64,000 nucleotides of DNA from Sulfitobacter sp. (GCA_029252045.1 JAQXCD010000002.1:49348-113347), one strand, 5' to 3'. Counted from the first letter of the stretch, positions 36,607 through 46,231 are shown. A program made the numbers and translations. The notes: generated by a model from the sequence alone, not told the origin.

Positions 36607-38522
36607 TCGGCGGAGTCCTGTATGGGTGTGATCAGTGCCGAAATGTCATCGACGGTGAAGGGTTTGCGTAAAACGGGTGCCAGTGATTGCGCCTCAAGAA
36701 ATAGGGGGGATTCGGGCGGTAGTGATGTCATCAGGATCAGGGGCGGGCTGTCACGACCAAGGCGGCGGGCAAGGTCAATTCCGGTATTATCGCCTTCTAG
36801 CTGGATATCCGACAGGATAAGGGCAATGTCGGGCAGATCGGCAAGCAGCGCTGTCGCTTCGTCTGCCGAGGCAGCTTCGATCACCGAATGACCCAACGCC
36901 ATCAGCATGTCACGCATCAAAGCGCGCAGATCGTCACGGTCTTCAACAAGCAGCGCCAGACCTGTCGTTGCAGGTACGCAAGCACGGTAGGGCAAGCGCA
37001 GCGTGACCTTTGCGCCTTGCGTCGTGTTGCCAAGGTGAAGATCCCCTCCCGCCAGCTTCGTCATATCGTAGACCATCGGCAGGCCAAGGCCAGACCCTTC
37101 GGCGCCTTTGGTTGTGAAAAACGGGTCTAGTGCTTGTGTCAGTGCTGTCTCGGAGAAGCCGGAACCGGTATCACTGACTTCGAATTCGATCCAGATGTCA
37201 TGTACGCGGCGGACGCAGAGTGTGATGTTCCCACTTGTGCCCATGGCGTCGCGTGCATTCAGGATGAGGTTGAGCAATCCGTCCTGCAACATGCCACGGT
37301 CCAGCAAAACAGTCTCTAATGTCGTGTCTAACAGGGGCATATGCAGTGTTAATGACATGCTGGCGGGCAGGGTTGGTTCGGCCAGTGTGACAAGGTCTTG
37401 CATCATCGCAGACAGGTCTGTTGCGGTCGGGCGCAGGCTGCGCGAGCCGTTGATCTGCGCGATAGAGCTGAGCAGCGTGCCGCCGCGCCGTGCTGCGGCG
37501 AGTGTGCCCTCAATCAGCGCGGCGGCGTCGCCTGGCATGTCGGGAAGGCGCTCCAAACGCGATTGCAAGCCGAGGATGATGGTGAGCAGGTTGGAGAAGT
37601 CATGGGCAAGGCCTGAGGTGATCTGGGCGGCCAAAGCCCGTTTGCTGGTCTGTTGCAGTGCGGCGCGGGTTTGGGTTTCTTCGGTCACGTCCATCGTCAG
37701 TATATAGACGCCGCCCATGCGATCGGGCGTGAAGGCGCTACGGATGCGGCGGGCGCTGGCCTCGTCCGTGAACTCTTGGATGGCAGGCACGCCGCCGTAG
37801 GCCGAGGTGAGTGCGCCGGTGATTTTGTCGTAGATCGCGGAACCTAAAACGGCGCGAATGGGTTGGCCCAAAATGTCGGACGAGCGACCGGGAATGACTG
37901 TGCTGAGGCGCTGGTTGGAGTAGGTATAGTGCCCTCTTGGATCGACATGGGCGACATGGGCGGGCAGCATCTCGGTTGTCAGGCGGGCGCGGGCCTCGGA
38001 TGCGGTGAGCTGGCGTTTGGTTTCCTCCAGTGCGGTGATCATCGCAGCGAGTTCGCGGTTGGATTGGGCCAGCTGCTCGGCGTGGGATAGCACCTGATCA
38101 CTGAGCGCATCGGAGCGGGCGCGCAGCAGCGCCTCTTGCGCCTTGGTGGCCGAAATGTCGGTGTAGACAGTGACCCAGCCGCCTTCCGGCAGGGGGGAAC
38201 CTTCGACCGAGATTGTGCGGCCATTGGCGCGGGTGCGCTCCATATAATGGGGTATAAATGCGCGGGCTTGGTCGATCCGCTCTTTCACAAAGACATCAAC
38301 ATTATCAACCCGCCCGTATTCGCCACTTTGGGCAAGGTGGGTAATGGTGTCCCGAAATGTGGCGCCGGGGCTGACGAATCTGTCGGGCAGATCAAACATG
38401 TTCTGAAAAGGCGCATTGCACAGAACCAGCCGCAGATCGCGGTCATAAATCGTCAAGGCCTGCCCGATCAGGTTCAGGCCCGCAATTGTCATGGATTTGG
38501 TTTGTTCATCGCGCAAGAGCAT
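36603..38522 (-). CDS. hybrid PAS sensor histidine kinase with C-terminal receiver
   Basis: 639 residues from the ATG at 38522. No membrane helix is evident, so it is probably cytoplasmic. Two PAS-like domains (about 10-130 and 190-310) are joined by a coiled coil, then a histidine box (ITSGLAHDFSNLLTIILG), an HATPase domain (LNLILNARDAMGTSG, FSETALTQALDPFFTTKG, GSGLGLPMVYDM) and a receiver (LLVEDRDDLRALM, with the acceptor aspartate in ALILSDIQLEGD). The histidine box resembles the NtrB-like HisKA group. An extension to 38621 is poorly supported. Its signal is unknown. Confidence 0.9.
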   Translation of the reverse strand: MLLRDEQTKSMTIAGLNLIGQALTIYDRDLRLVLCNAPFQNMFDLPDRFVSPGATFRDTITHLAQSGEYGRVDNVDVFVKERIDQARAFIPHYMERTRANGRTISVEGSPLPEGGWVTVYTDISATKAQEALLRARSDALSDQVLSHAEQLAQSNRELAAMITALEETKRQLTASEARARLTTEMLPAHVAHVDPRGHYTYSNQRLSTVIPGRSSDILGQPIRAVLGSAIYDKITGALTSAYGGVPAIQEFTDEASARRIRSAFTPDRMGGVYILTMDVTEETQTRAALQQTSKRALAAQITSGLAHDFSNLLTIILGLQSRLERLPDMPGDAAALIEGTLAAARRGGTLLSSIAQINGSRSLRPTATDLSAMMQDLVTLAEPTLPASMSLTLHMPLLDTTLETVLLDRGMLQDGLLNLILNARDAMGTSGNITLCVRRVHDIWIEFEVSDTGSGFSETALTQALDPFFTTKGAEGSGLGLPMVYDMTKLAGGDLHLGNTTQGAKVTLRLPYRACVPATTGLALLVEDRDDLRALMRDMLMALGHSVIEAASADEATALLADLPDIALILSDIQLEGDNTGIDLARRLGRDSPPLILMTSLPPESPLFLEAQSLAPVLRKPFTVDDISALITPIQDSAE

Positions 38523-38708
38523 AGGCAGCAGTTTGCACCGCAAGAGGAGGCTGTCAAAGGCTGAGTCAGCGCTGTTACAATTCGTAAGGATTGAGAAAAC
38601 ATCAGGAAAAAGTTGACGCACAGTGTAACCCTGCCATTCTAAGCACTACACTGAATCGCGCATACGCGGTCTGCCTGTCGGGAGAGACAGGATTGGGAGG
38701 ATACAAAC

Positions 38709-40679
38709 TTGGCTTTGATACAATGCCCCGCAGGGCAACCTGCATCTGTTCCAGCGCTGCTGCACCGCAACGCGAAGCAGTTTGCGAATGCGCCCGCCTA
38801 CCGTGAAAAAGAATACGGCATCTGGCAAAGCTGGACATGGTCGCAGACGCGCGATGAAGTTGAGGCCCTTGCGCTCGGCTTTCTTGAGTTGGGTTTGAAA
38901 GAGGGCGATTTTGTATCCGTCATTGGTCGGAACCGTCCCTACCTTTATTGGGCAATGATGGCGGCAGAGATGTGCGGTGCAGTCCCTGTGCCACTGTATC
39001 AGGACGCCAACGCCGAAGAGATGGCGTATGTGATGAACCACTGTGGCGCACGTTTTGCCGTTGTGGGCGATCAGGAGCAGGTGGATAAGATACTCGATAT
39101 TCAGGGCCAACTGCCCGAATTCGAGCGGATGATCTATCTGGATCCACGCGGATTACGCAAATACGATCCTGCAACGCTGGACCAGTATACATCGGTACAA
39201 GAGATGGGCCGCAAGAACCGCGACAAGCACATCAAAGAGCTTGAAGCACGTCAGGCCAAGCTTGATTACGATAGCACAGGTGTGATGCTCTATACCTCCG
39301 GCACAACCGGTAAGCCGAAAGGCGTGGTGCTGAGCAACCGCAATGTGATCGAGACGGCCAAGTCATCGTCAGAGTTTGATAAACTGCGTCAGACAGATGA
39401 AATCCTTGCCTATCTGCCGATGGCATGGGTCGGGGATTTTATCTTCTCTGTCGGTCAGGCGCTTTGGACGGGTTTCTGCACAAACTGTCCCGAGAGTGCG
39501 GAAACGATGCATGTGGACCTGCGTGAAATCGGGCCTACCTATTACTTTGCCCCGCCGCGCGTGTTCGAGACACAGTTGACTAACGTGATGATCCGCATGG
39601 AGGACGCAAGCCGTTTCAAAAAGAAGCTGTTTGATTACTACATGGCTGTAGCACGCAAGGTTGGGCCGGCAATTCTCGACGGTAAGGATGTGAGCTTTGG
39701 CGACAAGCTGAAGTACCGTCTGGGTGAGTTGTTCATCTATGGACCGCTGAAAAACACATTAGGCTTTAGCCGCGTGCGTGTAGGCTATACCGCTGGTGAG
39801 GCTATCGGTCCTGAGATTTTTGATTTCTATCGCTCGCTGGGAATCAACCTCAAGCAGCTGTACGGCCAGACCGAAGCAACGGTGTTCATCACCGCACAGC
39901 CCGACGGGCAGGTGCGGAGTGACACGGTGGGCATAACATGCCCCGGTGTAGAGTTGAAGATTGCCGACAATGGCGAGGTGTTCTACCGCTCGCCGGGTGT
40001 GTTTGTAGAATACTACAAGAACCCCGAAAGCACAGCAGATACCAAGGATGCCGAAGGCTGGGTGGCGACGGGCGATGCGGGCTTTGTCGAGCCAGATACA
40101 GGGCATTTGCGCATCATCGACCGCGCCAAGGACGTGGGTAAAATGGCGGATGGATCGCTGTTTGCCCCGAAATATGTCGAGAACAAGCTGAAGTTTTTTC
40201 CGAACATTCTGGAAGTTGTGGTGTTTGGCAACGGCAAGGATGAATGCACCGCGTTTATCAACATCGATCTGACGGCGGTGGGCAACTGGGCCGAGCGCAA
40301 CAACATCGGCTATGCCTCGTACCAAGAGCTGGCGCGCCATCCGCAGGTGATGGACACCATCCAGAGCCACGTCGAAGAAGTGAACAAATCGGTTGCCCAA
40401 GACGAGATGTTGTCGGGCTGTCAGGTGCATCGCTTTGTGGTGCTGCACAAAGAGCTTGACGCGGATGACGGCGAGTTGACGCGGACGCGCAAGGTGCGCC
40501 GCCGGATCATCGAAGAGAAGTATCACGACATTATCACAGCGCTTTATGACGGGTCGCCGCAGGTGAGCACCGAGACAGAAGTGACATATGAAGATGGTCG
40601 TAAGGGAAGCATCAAAGCCACGCTGGAAGTGCGTAGCGCTAAGGTGATGCCTGTAGCGCATAAGATGGCCGCGCAATGA
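38709..40679 (+). CDS. long-chain acyl-CoA synthetase-like AMP-forming ligase
   Basis: 656 residues with a TTG start, seven bases after GGGAGGA. The ATP loop is YTSGTTGKPKGVVLSNRN; YGQTEATVFITAQ and EGWVATGDAGFVEPDTGHLR follow in the large domain, and the C-terminal lid includes KDVGKMADGSLFAPKYVENK. It belongs to the long-chain or aryl acyl-CoA synthetase branch. It leads the ABC-transporter operon and probably activates what the transporter brings in. The actual acid is unknown. No later in-frame ATG fits better. Confidence 0.88.
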   Translation: MALIQCPAGQPASVPALLHRNAKQFANAPAYREKEYGIWQSWTWSQTRDEVEALALGFLELGLKEGDFVSVIGRNRPYLYWAMMAAEMCGAVPVPLYQDANAEEMAYVMNHCGARFAVVGDQEQVDKILDIQGQLPEFERMIYLDPRGLRKYDPATLDQYTSVQEMGRKNRDKHIKELEARQAKLDYDSTGVMLYTSGTTGKPKGVVLSNRNVIETAKSSSEFDKLRQTDEILAYLPMAWVGDFIFSVGQALWTGFCTNCPESAETMHVDLREIGPTYYFAPPRVFETQLTNVMIRMEDASRFKKKLFDYYMAVARKVGPAILDGKDVSFGDKLKYRLGELFIYGPLKNTLGFSRVRVGYTAGEAIGPEIFDFYRSLGINLKQLYGQTEATVFITAQPDGQVRSDTVGITCPGVELKIADNGEVFYRSPGVFVEYYKNPESTADTKDAEGWVATGDAGFVEPDTGHLRIIDRAKDVGKMADGSLFAPKYVENKLKFFPNILEVVVFGNGKDECTAFINIDLTAVGNWAERNNIGYASYQELARHPQVMDTIQSHVEEVNKSVAQDEMLSGCQVHRFVVLHKELDADDGELTRTRKVRRRIIEEKYHDIITALYDGSPQVSTETEVTYEDGRKGSIKATLEVRSAKVMPVAHKMAAQ

Positions 40680-40766
40680 GTGTGCTGCGACGCGCGTCTG
40701 CGACGACGCCCCGCCCACACTCCCGCTTGTGCGGATTAACATATGTCGTGTGCGTTGAGGGTCCGG

Positions 40767-40793
40767 GATTGAGTTTAATTGGCACAATGAAAC
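40767..40793 (+). repeat. short dispersed motif, copy 2
   Basis: GATTGAGTTTAATTGGCACA followed by ATGAAAC, just upstream of livG. It is nearly identical to 10926-10950 and similar to 49973-49997. Confidence 0.5.
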
Positions 40794-40806
40794 AGGGGGC
40801 AGTCGC

Positions 40807-41625
40807 GTGAAAGATAACGCTGAGAGCTACGTCACCAAAGACGGGCGCACGATTGGCCCTGTTGTGATGGAAATGAAGAACATTACCCTGCGTTTTGGCG
40901 GGGTTGAGGCGATCAAGGATATTTCGTTTGATATCCGCGAGGGAGAAATTCGCGCAATCATCGGGCCGAATGGTGCGGGTAAATCCTCGATGCTGAATGT
41001 GATTTCAGGATTCTATGTGCCGCAAGATGGTGAGGTCTGGTACAAGGGCGCGCGCCGTCCATCCATGAAGCCGTTTGAGGTGGCCCAGCAGGGCATTGCG
41101 CGGACATTCCAGAACATTGCTTTGTTCGAGGGGATGACAGTGCTGGACAACGTGATGACGGGCCGCTTGACCCATATGAAATCTGGCATGTTGTCCCAGA
41201 TGATGTGGCGCGGCGCGGCGGAGCGCGAAGAGATCGAGAACCGCGAAATTGCGGAGAAGATTATCGATTTTCTCGAGATTCAGGCGATCCGCAAAACGCC
41301 AGTGGCGCGGTTGCCGTATGGTTTGAAAAAGCGGGTCGAGCTGGCGCGGGCCTTGGCGGCCGAGCCGTCATTGTTGTTGCTGGACGAGCCGATGGCGGGA
41401 ATGAACGTTGAGGAGAAAGAGGACATGAGCCGCTTTATCCTTGATGTGAATGATGAATTTGGCACCACAATCGCGCTGATCGAGCACGACATGGGCGTTG
41501 TCATGGACCTGAGCGACCGGGTGGTTGTAATGGATTATGGCAAAAAGATCGGCGACGGCACGCCGCATGAGGTGCGCAACAACCAAGAGGTGATTGATGC
41601 CTATCTGGGTGTGGCACATGATTGA
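40807..41625 (+). CDS. livG: branched-chain-type ABC transporter ATP-binding protein LivG
   Basis: 272 residues, GTG start with a G-rich site upstream. Walker A GPNGAGKSS, signature LPYGLKKRVELARAL (a common LivG variant), Walker B LLLLDEPMAGM and the switch histidine in ALIEHDMGVVM. It forms a heterodimer with LivF. The gene order livG, livH, small protein, livM, livK, livF within a CoA-ligase operon suggests a carboxylic-acid importer and not a true amino-acid one. Confidence 0.93.
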   Translation: MKDNAESYVTKDGRTIGPVVMEMKNITLRFGGVEAIKDISFDIREGEIRAIIGPNGAGKSSMLNVISGFYVPQDGEVWYKGARRPSMKPFEVAQQGIARTFQNIALFEGMTVLDNVMTGRLTHMKSGMLSQMMWRGAAEREEIENREIAEKIIDFLEIQAIRKTPVARLPYGLKKRVELARALAAEPSLLLLDEPMAGMNVEEKEDMSRFILDVNDEFGTTIALIEHDMGVVMDLSDRVVVMDYGKKIGDGTPHEVRNNQEVIDAYLGVAHD

Positions 41626-41643
41626 TTTTCAAGGGGCTTTGTC

Positions 41644-42651
41644 ATGAACGAGCAGCTGGCATTTACAATTGAGGTCTTTGCAAACGGGCTGATGGCAGGC
41701 GTTTTGTATGCCCTTGTCGCGCTCGGGTTTGTCCTGATCTATAAGGCGTCGGGCATTTTTAACTATGCTCAAGGGGTTATGGCGCTGTTTGCGGCGATGA
41801 CGCTGGTGGGTATCCAGAACGGGCAGGTGCCGTTCGCCCATTTGATCAATGCGATTTTTGGCACGGATGTTCACAAGTTCGGATGGCACGTTCATTCCTT
41901 CCTTGCGATCTTGTTGACGGTTGGTGTGATGATCTTGCTGGCCTGGGCAGTGCAGCGGTTTGTGTTCCGGCATCTGGTGGGCCAAGAGCCGATCATTCTG
42001 TTTATGGCGACCATCGGTTTGGCCTATTTCCTTGAAGGCGTAGCGGATCTGATGTGGGGATCCGAGCTGAAGGCGCTGGATGTCTGTGCAGCTGAGGGCG
42101 CATGTTTGCCGCAGGGTATGAACATGTGGCTGGAGGGCACAACTTATGAGGCCTTTGGTTACGGGTTCTTTATCGACAATCTGGATATCGTAGCGAGCAT
42201 TATTGCAGCACTTCTGGTGGCTGGTCTGGTGATGTTTGCGCAATACACCAAGCAGGGCCGTGCGATGCGGGCCGTGGCGGACGATCATCAGGCGGCGCTG
42301 TCTGTTGGTGTGTCGTTGAACTTTATCTGGATCTTGGTCTGGTCGCTGGCGGGGTTTGTCGCCTTGGTTGCGGGGATCATGTGGGGCGCGAAGTCTGGCG
42401 TGCAGTTCTCGCTGAGTTTGATCGCGTTGAAGGCGCTGCCGGTTCTGATGCTGGGTGGGTTTACCTCCATTCCCGGGGCCATCGTTGGCGGCCTGATCAT
42501 CGGTGTGGGCGAGAAACTGTTTGAGTTCCTGATTGGTGCGCCGTTCCTTGGCGGGGCGACGGAGAACTGGTTTGCCTACATGCTGGCGCTTTTGTTCCTG
42601 GTGTTCCGTCCGCAGGGCTTGTTCGGGGAGAAGATCATTGAGCGTGTTTAG
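41644..42651 (+). CDS. livH: branched-chain-type ABC transporter permease LivH
   Basis: 335 residues, eight or so transmembrane segments. Typical opening FANGLMAGVLYALVALGFVL and the conserved coupling stretch ALSVGVSLNFIWILVWSLAG, then MLGGFTSIPGAIVGGLIIG. It is 18 bases downstream of livG. Compared with LivH of amino-acid systems it has a long hydrophilic insert around residues 135-165 (GSELKALDVCAAEGACLP), perhaps substrate-related. Its last 14 bases overlap the small protein gene. Confidence 0.93.
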   Translation: MNEQLAFTIEVFANGLMAGVLYALVALGFVLIYKASGIFNYAQGVMALFAAMTLVGIQNGQVPFAHLINAIFGTDVHKFGWHVHSFLAILLTVGVMILLAWAVQRFVFRHLVGQEPIILFMATIGLAYFLEGVADLMWGSELKALDVCAAEGACLPQGMNMWLEGTTYEAFGYGFFIDNLDIVASIIAALLVAGLVMFAQYTKQGRAMRAVADDHQAALSVGVSLNFIWILVWSLAGFVALVAGIMWGAKSGVQFSLSLIALKALPVLMLGGFTSIPGAIVGGLIIGVGEKLFEFLIGAPFLGGATENWFAYMLALLFLVFRPQGLFGEKIIERV

Positions 42652-42847
42652 CGCGACTATCGGATGCCGCAGCTTCGCTTTCTTCGGCTGCTGCTTTCTG
42701 GTTCTGGGTCTTGTGAATGCTTTGTACCTGAATTCGGTTTTCGGGATGATCTACGGTGTGCTTGCCGGTGCTCATTTGATGAAGGCTTTCGCCTTATGGA
42801 AAGAGCAGGACGATTACGACAATACTAATAATAGGGATGCCAACTGA
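42638..42847 (+). CDS. 69-residue membrane protein inside the liv operon
   Basis: From a TTG at 42638, seven bases after GGGGAG; a GTG at 42644 is the alternative. Two hydrophobic helices, about residues 13-33 (FAFFGCCFLVLGLVNALYL) and 34-53 (VFGMIYGVLAGAHLMKAFAL), then a polar acidic tail. The ribosome site, the 14-base overlap with livH and the one-base stop-start overlap with livM (TGATG) all argue that it is translated. It may be an accessory subunit of the permease. I do not recognise a named family. Confidence 0.7.
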   Translation: MSVFSATIGCRSFAFFGCCFLVLGLVNALYLNSVFGMIYGVLAGAHLMKAFALWKEQDDYDNTNNRDAN

Positions 42848-43959
42848 TGTTTTACCGTGAAGCAGGCGACTTTAGTACGACCTATGCCGAGGATCAGCAG
42901 ACGTTCCCGATCAAGTTTGATCGCTACCGCTATTATCTGGTGCTGTTTGTGGCCATCTTTATTGTGCCGTTTGTGCTCAACGACTATTGGGTCAACTCTT
43001 TGATGATGCCGTTTTTGATCTATTCAATTGCGGCGTTGGGGTTAAATATCCTTGTGGGGTATTGCGGGCAGGTATCGTTGGGAACTGGCGGTTTTATGGC
43101 TGTGGGGGCCTATAGCTGTTACAAATTCATGACCGGCGTTGATATTTGGTGGGGTGGCGAATTGCTGTTCCGGCTTCCGGAGTTCAACATCTTTTTCGCC
43201 GTGATTATGGGCGGTGTGATGACGGCCTTTGTCGGCGTGTTGTTTGGTCTGCCCAGCCTGCGGATTAAAGGGTTCTATCTGGCGGTGGCAACGCTGGCCG
43301 CGCAGTTCTTCCTTGTTTGGCTGTTTAACCGCGTGTCGTGGTTCTACAACTACTCGGCCTCTGGCCAGATCAGCGCGCCTGAGCGCGAGCTGTTTGGTGT
43401 GTTGATTACGGGGCCGTCCACCACGCCTTGGGCCGTTTACTTGTTCTGTCTGTTCTTCACGATTGCCAGCGCGGTAATTGCGCGGAACCTGACACGCGGC
43501 GCTGCGGGACGTAAATGGATGGCGATCCGCGATATGGATATCGCTGCCGAGATCATCGGGGTGAACCCGCTGAAAGCCAAGTTGACTGCGTTTATGGTGT
43601 CGTCCTTCTTTATCGGCATCTCTGGCGCGCTGTTCTTCTCCGTCTATCTGGGCGCTGTGGAAGTCGGCGAGGCATTCGGCATCCAGAAGTCATTCCTTGT
43701 CCTGTTCATGATCATCATTGGCGGACTTGGCAGTATCTTTGGCTCTTTTGCGGGTGCGGCGTTTCTTGTGCTGCTGCCTGTTGCGTTGAAGGTTGTGGGC
43801 GTTGACTGGCTGGGTTGGCCCACGGATATCGTGGCGCATTTGCAACTGGTGATTGTTGGCTTGTTGATTATCGTATTCCTGATCGCGGAGCCGCACGGCA
43901 TCAACCAGCTGTGGCGCGTGGCCAAGGAGAAACTGAGATTGTGGCCCTTCCCGCACTGA
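42847..43959 (+). CDS. livM: branched-chain-type ABC transporter permease LivM
   Basis: 370 residues. Opens with a hydrophilic segment (about 35 residues), then about nine transmembrane segments including ALGLNILVGYCGQVSLG, GLPSLRIKGFYLAVATLAAQ and the coupling loop AAEIIGVNPLKAKLTAFMVS. Ends at the TGA before the binding-protein gene. Heterodimerises with LivH. Confidence 0.94.
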   Translation: MFYREAGDFSTTYAEDQQTFPIKFDRYRYYLVLFVAIFIVPFVLNDYWVNSLMMPFLIYSIAALGLNILVGYCGQVSLGTGGFMAVGAYSCYKFMTGVDIWWGGELLFRLPEFNIFFAVIMGGVMTAFVGVLFGLPSLRIKGFYLAVATLAAQFFLVWLFNRVSWFYNYSASGQISAPERELFGVLITGPSTTPWAVYLFCLFFTIASAVIARNLTRGAAGRKWMAIRDMDIAAEIIGVNPLKAKLTAFMVSSFFIGISGALFFSVYLGAVEVGEAFGIQKSFLVLFMIIIGGLGSIFGSFAGAAFLVLLPVALKVVGVDWLGWPTDIVAHLQLVIVGLLIIVFLIAEPHGINQLWRVAKEKLRLWPFPH

Positions 43960-44040
43960 CGCGGCGGGCCATGAGAGACGAAGGCGGGGAGAACCCGCCC
44001 ATCAAAACCAATCGGATAAAATCCAAGGGAGGAAACACCG

Positions 44041-45324
44041 ATGAAATATAAACTAGGTACAATGGCCGTAGCGGCCATGATGGCAGCAAGCCCCGTTCTG
44101 GCGGATCTTGTGTTCCCGTCAATGAGCTATCGCACGGGTCCATATGCGGCGGGCGGTATCCCGTTTGCAGATGGCTATGCGGATTACTTCACGATGCTGA
44201 ACGCGCGTGATGGTGGTATCGGTGGCGTTATGACGTCCGTGCCAGAGTGCGAAACAGCCTATAACACTGAAAAAGGTGTGGAGTGCTACGAGTCGCTGAA
44301 AGACACTGGCGGTCTGGTGTACCAGCCCCTCTCCACAGGTATCACATACCAGCTGATTCCAAAGACCACTGCTGATGATATCCCGATGCATACCATGGGC
44401 TATGGCCGTACGTCTGCAAAGAACGGCGAAGTGTTTACACACACGTTCAACTATCCTGCGAACTACTGGAATGGCGCCTCGGGTGCGATCAATTATCTGC
44501 TGAAAGAGAATGCGGGTGACTTGAAGGGCAAGAAAATTGCGCTGGTCTACCACAACTCCGCATACGGCAAAGAGCCTATCCGCACGCTGACAGAGCTGGG
44601 CGCAAAGCTTGGTTTTGAATTGCTGGAAGTGCCAGTTGACCACCCCGGTCAGGAGCAGAAATCACAGTGGCTGCAAATCCGCCGTGACAAGCCTGATTAT
44701 GTGATCATGTACGGCTGGGGCGTAATGAACCAGGTTGCGGTTCAGGAAGCTGCGAACATCCGTTTCCCGATGGAAAACTTCATCGGCATCTGGTGGTCCG
44801 GTTCCGAGAACGACGTTCTGGCGGCAGGCGACGCGGCGAATGGCTATAAGGCGCTGACGTTCCACGGTGTGGGCAAAGACTTCCCAGTGTTTGCGGACAT
44901 CCAGAAGTACGTTGTTGATGCGGGCAAAGCTGCCGGCGCTGGCGACCAGATCGGTACCGTTCTGTACAACCGTGGTCTCTATGCTGCGATGCTGGCTGCT
45001 GAAGCTGCAAAAACAGCACAAGGCATCCACGGTGTAGCCCAGATCACTCCGGGACAGATGCGTGATGGTATGGAAGCTCTTGAGATGACCGAAGAGAAGA
45101 TGGCCGCACTTGGTCTTCCGAACTTTGGCCCATCGTTCAAAGTGTCTTGCCAGAACCACGGTGGTGACGGCCTTGTTGGTGTGACCCAGTGGGACGCGAC
45201 AGCCAAGACTTGGAGTCTGATTTCCGAATTTGCGGCGACTGACAAAGACCTGATCGACGGTTTGATTGCTGAAGATTCCGCAGCCTATGCGGCGGAAAAC
45301 AACATCGAAGCCGGCTGCAAATAA
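44041..45324 (+). CDS. ABC transporter substrate-binding protein, LivK-like
   Basis: 427 residues. Signal peptide of about 21 residues (ends PVLA), strong ribosome site GGGAGG. Periplasmic type I binding-protein fold, with YDVYG-like hinge features replaced by MSYRTGPYAAGGIPFADGY at the N-terminus and IMYGWGVMNQVAVQEAAN in the middle. Several cysteines (PECETAYNTEKGVECYES and the end EAGCK) suggest disulfides. The sequence belongs to the family found with PaaK-like and acyl-CoA ligase genes, not to amino-acid binding proteins. Confidence 0.9.
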   Translation: MKYKLGTMAVAAMMAASPVLADLVFPSMSYRTGPYAAGGIPFADGYADYFTMLNARDGGIGGVMTSVPECETAYNTEKGVECYESLKDTGGLVYQPLSTGITYQLIPKTTADDIPMHTMGYGRTSAKNGEVFTHTFNYPANYWNGASGAINYLLKENAGDLKGKKIALVYHNSAYGKEPIRTLTELGAKLGFELLEVPVDHPGQEQKSQWLQIRRDKPDYVIMYGWGVMNQVAVQEAANIRFPMENFIGIWWSGSENDVLAAGDAANGYKALTFHGVGKDFPVFADIQKYVVDAGKAAGAGDQIGTVLYNRGLYAAMLAAEAAKTAQGIHGVAQITPGQMRDGMEALEMTEEKMAALGLPNFGPSFKVSCQNHGGDGLVGVTQWDATAKTWSLISEFAATDKDLIDGLIAEDSAAYAAENNIEAGCK

Positions 45325-45333
45325 GCGCCACTT

Positions 45334-45365
45334 TCTCTGGCCGCCGCACAGGTGGCGGCCAGAGA
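45334..45365 (+). terminator. 12-bp-stem hairpin between binding protein and livF
   Basis: TCTCTGGCCGCC, an 8-base loop, GGCGGCCAGAGA. The stem is perfect but no T-run follows, so partial termination or 3'-end protection of the binding-protein message is likelier than complete termination. That would raise binding-protein expression over livF. Confidence 0.7.
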
Positions 45366-45396
45366 CAACACGAATTTCAAGAAGGGTACGAGGGAT

Positions 45397-46230
45397 ATGT
45401 TGGACGCGAACACCGCTGACGTTCAGGTGGAAAACCTGCTCGAGGTGAACAACATCGAAGTGATCTATAACCACGTTATCCTTGTGCTCAAGGGCGTGAG
45501 CCTGAACGTACCCAAAGGCGGCATTACAGCCATTCTGGGTGGTAACGGCGCGGGTAAGACTACAACGCTCAAGGCGATTTCGGGGCTTCTGGCGTCCGAG
45601 CGCGGCGAAGTGACCAAAGGCACGATCAAATATCGTGGCCAGTCGATAGCGGCGCAGGACCCCTCCGAGACGGTAAAAAAAGGTGTTGTTCAGGTGATGG
45701 AAGGCCGTCACTGTTTTGAACACCTGACGATCGAGGAAAACCTGCTGACTGGCGCTTACACCCGGTCGGATGGCAAAGGTGCCATCGCGGCGGATCTGGA
45801 GATGGTTTACAATTATTTCCCGCGTTTGCGCGAGCGGCGTAAATCACAGGCGGGCTATACATCCGGTGGCGAGCAGCAGATGTGCGCCATGGGCCGCGCA
45901 TTGATGAGCCGTCCGGAAACGATCCTGCTGGACGAGCCATCCATGGGCCTTGCTCCGCAACTGGTTGAACAGATTTTTGACATCGTAAAATCGGTCAACG
46001 AAAAGGAAGGCGTGACCTTCCTGCTGGCCGAACAGAACACAAACGTAGCACTGCGGTTTGCACACTACGGCTATATTCTGGAGAGCGGTCGTGTGGTGAT
46101 GGATGGCCCCGCTGCCGACCTGCGTGAAAATCAAGACGTGAAAGAGTTCTATCTCGGCATGTCCGACAACGGTCGTAAATCCTTCCGTGATGTTCGCAGC
46201 TACCGCCGTCGCAAGCGCTGGCTGTCATAA
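45397..46230 (+). CDS. livF: branched-chain-type ABC transporter ATP-binding protein LivF
   Basis: 277 residues from the ATG at 45397, preceded by GAGGGAT. Walker A GGNGAGKTT, signature YTSGGEQQMCAMGRAL, Walker B ILLDEPSMGLAP, H-loop replaced by LAEQN as usual in LivF. The C-terminal tail is basic (RSYRRRKRWLS), longer than in amino-acid LivF. Upstream frame to 45352 runs through the hairpin and is not the start. Confidence 0.93.
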   Translation: MLDANTADVQVENLLEVNNIEVIYNHVILVLKGVSLNVPKGGITAILGGNGAGKTTTLKAISGLLASERGEVTKGTIKYRGQSIAAQDPSETVKKGVVQVMEGRHCFEHLTIEENLLTGAYTRSDGKGAIAADLEMVYNYFPRLRERRKSQAGYTSGGEQQMCAMGRALMSRPETILLDEPSMGLAPQLVEQIFDIVKSVNEKEGVTFLLAEQNTNVALRFAHYGYILESGRVVMDGPAADLRENQDVKEFYLGMSDNGRKSFRDVRSYRRRKRWLS

Positions 46231-46231
46231 T

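Noticed and set aside
40780..40795. Sigma-54-like TGGCAC before livG
   Set aside because: There is no matching -12 TTGC at the right distance, and the same string occurs between convergent genes.
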